From positions 27,366,651 through 27,430,650 of the forward strand of contig OX387603.1 in NCBI GenBank assembly GCA_947568835.1: 64,000 nt of DNA, written 5' to 3'. Position numbers and translations under genes: made by a program. Shown here one piece after another: positions 35,001 to 47,000 of this stretch. The DNA comes from Protonemura montana. Its lineage: Eukaryota; Arthropoda; Insecta; Plecoptera; Nemouridae. The number at the start of each line of letters is the position of its first letter. Within the stretch, counting starts at the first letter, position 1. Under the pieces are notes generated by a model, which was not told the origin of the DNA, did no database searches, and saw nothing but the letters and a program-made list of their open reading frames with translations.

Positions 35001-38000
35001 TTCAATTTCTTTTATTTTGTAAAACACATATACTCAGGAAGTGAAATAATAAAATGTATATAGAGGACAAAAAAGGCAATATTCAATATATTTTTTGGCA
35101 GGACTTGGTCGCTGCCCTAATGATCTTCCATATATCAGTTGATATAACCAATTGTCAATCAAATTTAAATTTGATAAATTATAAACACAAAGTGAGATAG
35201 TCGTATTTATTAATAACTCATAAAATTTTCCTATTCTTCCATTAATCCACTGGATAACTTGAATGACCTGGTTGTTGTTTTCAGACGAGACAGCGCTGAG
35301 TCGGGTGATGTTCGCCAACTTGGTCCACTTGTTTGCCGAGCTGATTCGACACGAAGTCTTCTCACACGACGTCTATATGTGTACGCTCATCTCTCGCGGA
35401 GATCTCAACACCAGCCACCGACATGCTGATAACAAGGCAAGAGATTTTACGTAACATTTCAATCAAATTACGAGTGAATTTACTCAAATTGTTTGACATT
35501 GAGCACAAAAACAATGTGTACTCGAGGTATTTTAGATGATATCTTGTTTAAATTGCAAACGCTTGCAATGCGCGGGGTATTTTATTATTAACAACACTAT
35601 AACCGTTTAAAAAATTAATGCCCAAACGGGGACTCGAACCCCGATCTCCACCTATCGCGGGTGTTGCTCTGAACCATTGAGCTATCTGGACACTGGCTTT
35701 TTGAGATGATTTTAGTGTATTTGATGAGAATGACAGATCTCCAAGGAGTAGAACCAAGACGTTGTGAATATACTCACATTTTTTATTTCATTAATTTTTG
35801 AGACTGTTACAGTGATCAAAATAATAATTTATTCGTGGTAGTTTTTTATCTACAAGTTAAATTGTTAAACTATCCAATTCCTTGTCATCTAGACTGTGGA
35901 CTTCTCCTGACTCCAGATTATTCCTGGGATGGTGATTTATAGCTGGAAAAGAAGATTTAAATTTGTTTGAAGAATTTAAAAAATACTGTCAATATCTTTG
36001 TTAGACTTAATCAAAGTGGGACCTTGGGAAAGACTATATGATAGCTAATGAATAGTCCTGTAAACTAAAATGTCTTCTTTTTGCCTGAAACCAAACAAAA
36101 TCATTTGTTTTTTGTCATTGAACATTGTTGAAAGTTATACAATTTAGAGCAAGTTACATTGTTTGTTGGTATCTGTTAAATTTCTTTCCTGCTCCATCAT
36201 TGTTCCCTGTACCGTGACATGCGTCCTGATTCTAACCTCACTTTCAGCCGCCGAGTCCTGACGGCCGCTCGGTGGGTGATGAGATGTTTGCTGGGATCGA
36301 GCTGAAGACCAGCAAGTTGGAGCCGGAGCATGCGCTACGTGGCATGGACTACGACGACAGCAAGATCGACGACGATCTAGACAAGCTGCTTCAACACATC
36401 AAGGAGGAGCAGCAGAACTCAATGGTACGATGCATCTTGGCAAGATTCATTCATTTACTTTATTGGTTTAAATAAAACAAAACATTTACAAGCCATAAAA
36501 CCCGTTACAGGTCGTCAGGATAGTACATAAAAGTAATATTAATAAAATACAGTTTTAATAATAATGATAATAATATTAGTAATAATGATAGTAATCATTT
36601 TATTGGTACAGTGGTAATACCGTTGAGTGTAGGTTATAGGTAAAGAAACAACGTCAATGTTACAGTCTCTGCGTGAAAAATGGCCGCCAAATGACTACCT
36701 TAAATTAATTTTAATTTCGATATTTCTCGTAGGTAAACTCGCTTTTGAGACTTTTCATGCTTAAAAAATCTCCATCAATGCTTACCTCAACAATTTATAT
36801 ACACGTAACAATATTAAAAAGCGAGTTAACCTACGATAAATATTGAAATTAAATTTCATGTTACAGTGGCTCCACTTAACGTGATGTTCCGGTACTATGC
36901 ATTTATGTCGGTAAGGTAGTCATCTTTCACGCAGAGACTATAACATTGACGTTGAAACTCTACCTATAACCTACACTCAACGGTAATACTGGTGTGGTAT
37001 TGTAATGTTGAGTTAACGTATCCCGTGGCTCTGCATTGCTAATCTTGGCAGTCACATGACCTGGTCAATAACTGATTCTCCAGCAAAATCACTCGAGGGC
37101 TGTCAAAAAATATTTCATCAAAATTTTTTTCAATTGCATTTCTTGTTTTGAACAAGGTATGTACATATTAATTTTATTTATTTATTTCATAACATTAAAA
37201 AAGTAATACCGGTGCTTGATTATTTTCTACGCTATGGCTATACTTTTCTTGTAGCTTCAGCTTTTTGGCAAAGTGCTCCAATTTATCATTTTTTAGTCAT
37301 AAAAATGTTTATCTACCCAAAATTTTTCCCCCTGGGCCACTGCCCAGTTGTCCCCTTCCTAAAAATAAAGCAGCCTTGGTGGTTCTCAATTCACGATGCC
37401 TAACGGACGGTTTGTTTGGCTGACTCCAGGACGCTCCCGACGAAGACGACGGCGTGCACGGTGCGACGCTGGTGGCGGCACCGATGTCGTCTGCGATGGA
37501 CTCGGAGCCGTGCGAGGCACGCAGCCGACATCACTTCTACACCACGCACTTTCCCTTGCCGCAGGTGAGTCGATGTGAAGACCTGGGCTTGTATTGTCAA
37601 CAATGTAGACTCAGTATGACAAGCAAAAGTTGAATCTCCAAATTACTGTGACTGGACATTCAGAAAGCCTCCACAAACGGCTGTTCGGGAGAGAGGTTGG
37701 AGGGATGAAAGTTAAGCAACACTGCGCTGAGTCAGGTATTGGATGGATGGCCATGATACGCATGACCAGTTCTGTTCGGGAGAGAGGTTGGAGGGATGAA
37801 AGTTAAGCAACACTGCGCTGAGTCAGGTATTGGATAGGTGACCATCACACACATGACCAGTATTGTTCGGGAGAGAGGTTGGAGGGATGAAAGTTAAGCA
37901 ACACTGCACTGGGTCAGGTATTGGATGGGTGACCATCATATACATGACCAGTTCTGTTCGGGAGAGAGGTTGGAGGGATGAAAGTTAGTACATCAACTTC

Positions 38001-41000
38001 ACTCGCCTTGCTTATCAGCCTCTCGACAGCATTGATTTGTGTAGGAATCCTGATGTTCGCGTTGTACCGTCCTTCGGAAGGGACGTTAAGCTTGTGGTCC
38101 CCTTGGTGCTCTTCGACAGGAGTAGGCTACGTGCTGGCACCGGGTTTCCCCTCCTCCCTTCTAGACTAGGTTAGGTTCATCATCATCATCCTCATCATCA
38201 TCCACTCATTCACCGACGCCATTAGACCAGTGCCGCACGGACAGTTGTCAAAACAGTGCGTCATTAAACACCACAAATAATAATCCACAAACGGTCACTC
38301 ACCCAGGCCTTACTCTAACCTAACTTTGCTAACCCTGTGTACAGGACGAGTCTTGCAGCGCTCACGACTGCAATCAACGACACGTGCTGTTGTTTGGCGT
38401 GGGACGAGCGCGAGACGATGCCCGCCACGCTGTCAAGCGGATGACCAAGGAGATCTGCAAGTTGTTTGGCAAGAAGTTCAGCATCGATGTTGCTGAGGGT
38501 ATGTGCTGGTAGATGTTTAAATTTATTTATACAATTATTCGTACAATTACGTAGTATTTGTGTGAGCCTAAGTGCTGAGGAAGATTTGCCGTAAAGATGA
38601 TTGCAATTGTGACTTAGTAGTAGATATAAAAAAAATATATAATTAATATAATATGATAAATAAATAAATAATAATAATGGTATATGTATAGTAATTAATA
38701 ATGGGTATACATGGTATGGGATTAAGTCAAGCACTTTCTGTCTCAGCATTACTGTCTCAACAATGAGGATGCATTTTGGAAGTCAATGTTCCAGCAATTG
38801 ACTATGATTTGGAGTAGACTTGAGTTTTAAATGCTTGCTTGTTTCTTTTGGTATCTTCTGTTCATTGCACTTTAGTTAAAATTTGTGAAACCGGCTGGTT
38901 CAGGTATTGGGCGTATGTCCATCATTCACATTACCAGTTCTGTTTGGGTGTGATGCTGGAAGGAAGATTATAGGTATAGCAAATTCATTTGATTTGCTCA
39001 TCAACCTTGCTTATCAAGGCTAGGTGCTGGCACCAAGTTTTCCTTCCTTCTTCTTGGCCAAGTTAGGTTCATCATCATCCTCATCCTCATCATTCACCGA
39101 AATTATAAGACCAGTGTCACATGGCCCGTTGTCAAAACATTGCGTCGTTGAACCCCACCATTACCGTTACCATGAAACCTTCAACCTCCAACAGAGCTAA
39201 TTTTCGAAGCAAATTACGAAGCCTCCTGATTAAAGGCGAATATTATTCCTGTAAAGAATTTTTAGCAACTAAAATATAAATTTATCTTATGTATTCATGA
39301 CTATGTTCACATAACTGTGAAATAGTTCAATGAACTGCTAATAAATAAATAAAAAAAAAATAAAAAAAACGCTCCTAATCTAAACCACAATCACTTTCCA
39401 GGCGGCAAGGTCAAGAAGCACTCGCGCGGGGAATTCAACTTTGAGGCTGTGACGGCCAAGATGCAGGCGCTCTCATTCTTCGACCAGCACGTTGTTACGT
39501 GGGCTTGCGTGGTCCAGGTTCTTGAGATGTTGTCCGCGTTCTCTGCCGGCTCCAGCAGCTACCTGCCGGTACAGGAACATGTTTCGTTCCTGCTCGACCT
39601 CATGGAGCTGGCTTCCAGCATCTGTGGCCTCATCGATGTCTGCGTACAGGTCGGTTTCAAGGGATCAAGACTAGAGATGTAGAATTACTGGTAATTTAAA
39701 AAATGGTAATATTACCGATCAAAAAGTGGTAAAATTGGTAAATTTGAAAAAAATTCATGCTATTGCTTAATTTTTTTTTGAAGACAATTTGCAAGTTTTA
39801 TGAACATATTATTTTCTTAGTAGGTACCATTAAAAATGCATCTTTCTTCACTGTATAATACCTTAGCGCCTTACTCTTAACTTGACCCATGCTGTGGAAG
39901 TTGGATGGATTCTGTCAACCTTGCATGGCAGTTTGGGGTTGCTATGCTATGCTACAAATATATGCAAAACAGCACCAAAAAATTAAGAAAAAAAAACGGT
40001 AATGTTACGGGTAACGGTAATGTTACGGGTAACGGTAATATTACCGCTTGACATCTCTAACCAAGACGTTACTGCTGGTAGAACAACCAGATAGAATGGT
40101 GGACTTCACCGTTGGTCTCATCAAGTATGATGCAGCAAGCCATTTTAAGTGGTTGTTAAATTTGAAAGTTGCACCGTCCTGGTTTGGTGCTTTTCTCTAA
40201 TTTAGGAAGTTATTATGAATTTTTTCTTCTAAACTGGTAATAAGAACACAGCAAACCTTCGTGGCACCTTCTTGAGGTCTTGCCTCTACCGAAATTATCC
40301 ATAGCAGTAGTGCATTACCGGTAAAATCAAAATTTCAAACAAAACTCCCTTTCCTTTCGTGCGTAGTCAGAGACCACGCCTGTATAAACACTGAAAAAAG
40401 TGTAATGACAAAATGCAAATCTCAGAAATGACAGTTCTGAAAAGATAAGTTAGTGGTATAGTATAATAGCAAGGACCTGTCATATGATGAATCAGGAGCA
40501 CCGTGTTTTTGAACGCAGATTCTGAAGGAGCTGCCGGAGGTAGAAGCCCAGCTAGCGGCCAAGGGTTCATCCCAGGCCCGATGTTACACTACGTCCCTCA
40601 GCCTCTACGTAGTCGGGGTGCTCCGGAGATACCACTGCTGTCTGCTACGTAAGTCCAACAAGCATCCTTTCATTTGCACTTTTTTTTCTTTTATGTAGAA
40701 TGACAATTTGCTAAAAAATTGTTTCCCTAACTGATTAAGTGATCTATTATTATACAGATGGCTATTTTATACCAACAAAGCTTCTTATTAATTATTTTTG
40801 ACTGTCACAATGTGCCTGTTATCATGATTTTAAGTAGAAAAATCTAATATCCCCGATGAAACTCCCAAAGAAACTTTTCTACCGAGCTCTCCGTTTATCT
40901 GGTCTAAGTTTCAACGCAAGTAACTAACCGTTGTCTGTTTGTGTGCGCAGTTTCCCCCACGCAGACGCAGGCAGTCTTCGAAGGACTCTGCCGTGCAGTT

Positions 41001-44000
41001 AAACACGTTACCAACCCGGGCGATTGCTGCAGTGCCGAGCGCAGCGTGTTGGCGCACTTGTATGACCTCTACTCATCATGTTCGTTGCTGAAAGGCAAGT
41101 CTTGAGTCGAACCGGAGATGCTAGCGTTGTCCCTTACTGCCGCTACAATAGAAGCTTGACAGAAGAACAAAAAGAAAATATAAAATAATAAATGATTTAA
41201 TTACCATATTGTGTTGAATTCGAGACGTCCGTTGGTTTACCATTTTCTGGAGCCAGAACCACCCTGGTTATTTAATTTGGTTTAATATGGTACTCTAGTT
41301 TGTTCTTAACCCTATCTCTTTAAATTTTGGTTCATGTAGGTTTAGCATATCATAATTAAATGTATTTTAATGTACTCATCTGTATCATCGTTGAGTGTAG
41401 GTTCTAGGTAGAGAAACAACGTCAATGTTACAGTCTCTGCGTGAAAGATGGCCGCCAAATGACAACTTTACCGACAAAAATGCAGAGTACCGGAACATCA
41501 CGTTAAGTGGAGCCCCTGTCGTATGAATTTTAATTTCGATATTTCTCGAAGGTTAACTCGCTTTTGAGACTTTTCATGCTCAAAAAATCTCCATCAATGT
41601 TTACCTCAACGATTGATATACACGTAACGATATTAAAAAGCAAGTAACCTACGATAAATACCGAAATTAAATTTCATATGACCGTAGCTCCACTTAACGT
41701 GACGTTCCGGTACTCAGCATTTTTGTCGGTAAGGTAGTCATTTGGCGGCCATCTTTCACGCAGAGACTGTAAAATTGACGTTGTTTCTCTACCTAGAACC
41801 TGCACTCAACGGTATTACTTTATAAAAATAAGCTGGTCTATGCCGTGCAGGGTTGCAACTTTGTTGGATGTTCCAGGCAAGCCTCACGCTGTGGAGCCGT
41901 TCGGCAATGCGTACCCCAAGATCCGAGCCGCTCTGTACTCGACAGTTCAGCCGAGCGGAGGAAGCCACGCCTTCAGCCCGCATCTCATGCAACAGCTGAT
42001 CTCGTCACCGCGACGTGGGAAGCTGGAGCCGGGCTGGGCCCGACAGCTGGCGGAATCACAGGCCAACAGATACAGCTTCGTCTGCAACGTGGTTAGTTAC
42101 AAACCGGCTGCCGGCGACTACGTTGTTTTACCATGGTTTTGAAAGAGCGGTCAAACAAGCTCGGATTGTTATATTATTTATTTATTTATTTATTGATTTC
42201 TAACTTAGGTACAAGTATACCAGTGGTTAGTGCTAGTAGGCAATCTGTCCCATGTTAGTTCTTAGGTCTAAGGTGTATTTTTGGTCTGCGAGGAACGTTT
42301 GGAGAAAAATTCCTCAAGTTGCTTTCTCAATTGTGTGTCTTTTTTTTAATGTGCCGTAGATTATTTGATGTGCATAACAAAATCTTCAGTTTTACTACCC
42401 GCTAAGAAATGTATTCATGTGTTTTTTGTTTTTTTGTTAACCAGCCAAATTGCTGCTTGGATTTTTATGACATTTTTAATTAAACTTTTTATGAGTGTTC
42501 CCAATTTAGATGACTTGCATATTTTAGGAAAAATTGTTCATCAAGAGCCACGACTTCCAGTTCCTTAAGACAGTTAAAATGTGTTTTTTTCCAAGCCCTG
42601 GGCCACGTTGTTATTATGAATCATAAAGTGCCCAGAGATGATCTGTTACAAGAAAGTACTTTGGAGCCTTTTACTATTAACAACACTATAAACGTCTCAT
42701 AAATTGATGCCCAAACGGGGACTCGAACCCTGATCTCCACCTGTCGCGGGTGTTGCTCTAACCAATTGAGCTATTTGGACACTGGTTTCTTGAGACGATT
42801 TTAGTGTATTTGATGACTAAAATCGTCTCAAAAAGCAAGTGTCCAGATAGCTCAATGGTTCAGAGCAACACCCGCGACAGGTGGAGATCAGGGTTCGAGT
42901 CCCCGTTTGGGCATCAATTTTTGAGACGGTTAAAGTGTTCATAACAATAAAATACCCCGCGCATTGCAAGCGTTTGCAATTTAAATAAGATTTCATCTAA
43001 ATACTTTGGAGCCATTCAATGACCCGAACACAACCGTGCTCACGCCACCGTTTGACCGCAGGTGGTAGCCGCGTGCCGTGAGACTGACAACGAACGGTTG
43101 AACGACCTCGCGATCCTGAGTGCCGAGCTGACTGCGTGCTGCAACCTGCTGAGTGCCGAGTGGCTTGGCGTGCTGGTGGCGCTGTGCTGTCCGGGCGCGC
43201 ACCCGGCACACTTTGCTGACGTACGCCGCGCAGTGGACGCTCGCGATCCAACCGTCCACGCAGCGCTGGCCGTCTTCGTGTCCGTGCTAATAGGTAAGCA
43301 CCCTGGCTTGGTTACAAGCCAACTTCTCGACAGCATGGATTTGTGGAGGAATCCTGTTGTTCGTGTTGTACCGTCCTTGGGAAGGGACGTTAAGCCGGTG
43401 GTCCCCTTGGTGCTCTTTGACAGGAGTAGGCTACGTGCCGGCACCAGGTTTCCCCTCCTCCCTTCTAGGCTAGGTTAGGTTCATCATCATCCTTATAATC
43501 ATCCACTCATTCACCGACGCCATTAGACCAGTGCCGCATGGCCAGATGTCAAAACAGTGCGTCGTTTAACCCTACTAACCAATCAATACATTGACTTCCA
43601 ATTCCAGGCATCAGACTAAACTGATTTGTGGATCGATGATAGAAGATTTCATGGCTAGAATCAGACTGTTTGTTGCCAATGGGACATTTGATTTTCCTTT
43701 TGATTCTTATTGACTGTTAAGTGAATGAAGCAGTTATTATTAAAACAAATTACCGAGCAAAACTTTTGGTTTAAATGGGTTATAGATTTTGAACCACAAT
43801 ATCCTTAGTCAATGCTCTTGTGGGATACATTAAGGATTGATGTGTTGACTCGTAGAGGTACACAATCTCACCGTTTCCCGGCGGAACTATTTCAGCTCGC
43901 CACTGTTTCCTCCTGGAAGACCTCGTCGTGCACGTTGCGTTGCCCTCCCTGATGAAGGCGTGCAACGAAGCTGAACCTGACTCGGAAGCGGAGGCGGCTG

Positions 44001-47000
44001 CAAGACTCACTTGCCACCTGCTACTGCGACTCTTCAAGACAGTCGAGTGTCCCCAGCCAGCGCTCTACTCTGTCGGTGAGCGATTGTTTGATGAGAAAAT
44101 ATGTCAATACCATCATTGCCACAATTGTTTGTATGTGCTGATGCTCATGGCAGCTCTGTGGTCGGATATTTTAAGCGATAGTTCTTATAGAAGTTGATTA
44201 GTTTGGTTTTCCACACTTTTCCCTGTGTTAAAATCCTGGTATAATTTTTTTTTTTTAATTGAAAGATCAGTTTGTTAAATGGTCATCATTAAAATGTAGT
44301 AAATTAATAAAAATGCTAGATTGATTTGTAAATTGGTTACAGATTGGATGAGGAAAGAAAACACAAGATTTAAACAACTCATATCCTTGATGACAATACC
44401 AGCAAATACAATTAAACTAGAATATACCATGAAACCACAGATTGACATACACAGATATATCACCTTACCCAGCTTTGGCTACGGCACGCTACGGCAAAAA
44501 ATACTTGTTAAACGAGCACTGAGGGGCGCTGGCATCGCGATGTATAGTAGCATCAGTTGAATATTGGGCCACCAGAGTGCAGGGTAATCGGTTTGACCGA
44601 GTGGTGGGGCGAGAGTACAGCTTGCTGAACTAAAAAATGGGTACTGGATTTGGCGAAGTACTTGTCATTGGAAAAGGGATCGTGTTAGTGTTAAAAATTG
44701 AAGAAAATTGAGGATTTAGGTGCAGACGTCGGTACACTGCAGCTGAATAAAAAGAAAGGCGAGTCCATTATCATATTTAAACTATATTTTAATCGCAAGC
44801 AGGGACATATGTGTGTTTCCTTCTGAAGGCACTGCAAGCTGACAGTACCTATTTTGTTTCTATTACAAATGGTTAATGGGTGGGGAAATAAAAATACATT
44901 AACAACAATATATTGTTATATTTCAGGTTTCAATTTGAAGAAACTAGAACAAAAAGTCAGTCTCATCTAAAGAGATCAAATGAAAATACAAAGCAAGTCC
45001 CAATACCAGGGGCGCCGACTACGTGTGTGCCCGAGAGCTCGAGCAACCCTCGAAAACTCTTTGGATATTCTCAAATCTTTCGATACGAGATTTTTTTCCG
45101 TAACTCATCAATAGCTGTCAACATTCCAGGGCTAAAAAGTAAAAGCCATCCGTATGGCATGAGTTGCCGTACAGTAAGATGGTTCAAAGAATCTTACAAA
45201 ATCATTCTGAAAAATATATGACAACAGCTATATACTCGCTCATAATAATATTGACTACGCGATCGCGAAACTATAAGCTTGGCCGATCAGCGCACCGCAT
45301 ACCCTTTGTAAGACAGCGCCGACAAAGCAATGCGAATACCCCTATTTTTGTAGTTTCCACTCTCAGTACATGACCGATCCTTTCGTAACAAGAACGACCA
45401 GCAATGATGTCATCGTTGAGTGCACTCAACGATGTCATTAAAGGGGCACAAATCACGTTTTGGTCAGTTTGCAGTTTCAGATTTACTAATGTCTTAAGGA
45501 TTTGTAACAGCTGTGAATTGTTTGTTGATTTCCTTTAATAGGGCAGTGTTAAACGCATCCGGGGGAGTAATACGGGACGCGGTGTGCATTTTCCCGTTCC
45601 ACACATTTTCTACCGTGGCACAAGGGGAGTGTATCACGTGGTGTCTAGCTATGCGTCTAGATTTGATTTGGAACAAAACACTACTGAATATCTAAGCCGA
45701 TTTGCGATAAAAATGTTCCGAGAATCGCTAATACCAGAGCCATTTAACTCACAAAACCATCTTATGCTAATAATTGAATTTCGAAATTTTTTAAAGCACC
45801 ATTACATTCGGCTTCGAAACCTGATTTCAAATCATTTCAAATTTTTGTTCTAATGTTGAAACTACCCTCTCTAGCATCAATTTACCGTGATCAACCAGCA
45901 AGGTTACTGGGCCACCTGCTCAGTCTCGCCAAACCATCGTAATCGCCTGGCGATATTATTATAAAACCCAGCAATGCGGGAATTCCAAGAAAATCAACAT
46001 TGAGATAAGCACCCGCCAAGTCAAAGTACCTATCATTTAATAGATTTTCGAAATTTGAAACAATCCACAATACTTTCCGAAATTTTCTATGCGGAAATCT
46101 TTTTTGATCGACATCCTAGCCCCAGATTTAGCGATTTGACATAAGTTCTCACCCAACAATTTCAATATGACTTGGTCATGATCGTGAATTTATGCAATGA
46201 GAGGCTTACAGCGACTTCCAAGCGTGTTTATATAAGCAATATCCACCGAGTCTAACGGGCTGCAATATGGTATCACAATTTAGTTCAGTAGCAAGCATTT
46301 TACTTGCCGAAATAAGCAGCCGACTAGATTTGACCTATCTCGTGTACGATTTATAGCTAAGAAAACTCGTTCATGACATCGCTCTGAGGTGCATTGTGAC
46401 AATATTCTTTCTGTACCGAACTGAACTTCTCGGTGCAATAAATTGAACTAATTAACGGTGTAACTAATGATGAAAATATACAACAAAGCAGGGAACAAGA
46501 AATCACCCTTTATGTACTTAATCCTATTTCTTATTGATTTCTTATTGAACCACGCAGATATTTGATATTTTTATTCAACTTGATATTTTATTGAAACGAA
46601 TTTGAATTTGATCTAAAAAAAACGATCGCGAACTTCGATCTTCGATCGCGATTGTTTTTTGACGACGATCTTGATCTTTCTAAAAGATCGCTTTCAAAAC
46701 GATCTTTCCCAAATATGGCACCCGAGCATCATTATAATTATTTTCTGGGGTGTTTACATTTTTCTTCAATGTTGGACTTGCTCGAACTCCGCTGCAGTTA
46801 TCGCCTGGATACAGTAGGATAGCGGCAGCGCTGAGAGCGAATGTGAGCGAAAGGACTTTAGACCGATGACCGAGCAAGCTTGGAACAGATAGTATACTTG
46901 AGAGGGAGCGAATGTGAGCGAAAGGACTTTAGACCGATGACCGAGCAAGCTTGGAACAGATAGTATACTTGAGAGGGAGCGAACGTAGCGCCATCCCGTG

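Noticed and set aside
41851-41876. Alternative MED12 exon 18 start at the AG at 41850
   Set aside because: It would shift the frame relative to exon 17; the acceptor at 41876 keeps phase 1.
42838-42915. Functional tRNA genes in the GGTTCGAGTCCCCG elements
   Set aside because: Repeated family with shared arms and tail, no proper acceptor stem; best read as mobile elements.
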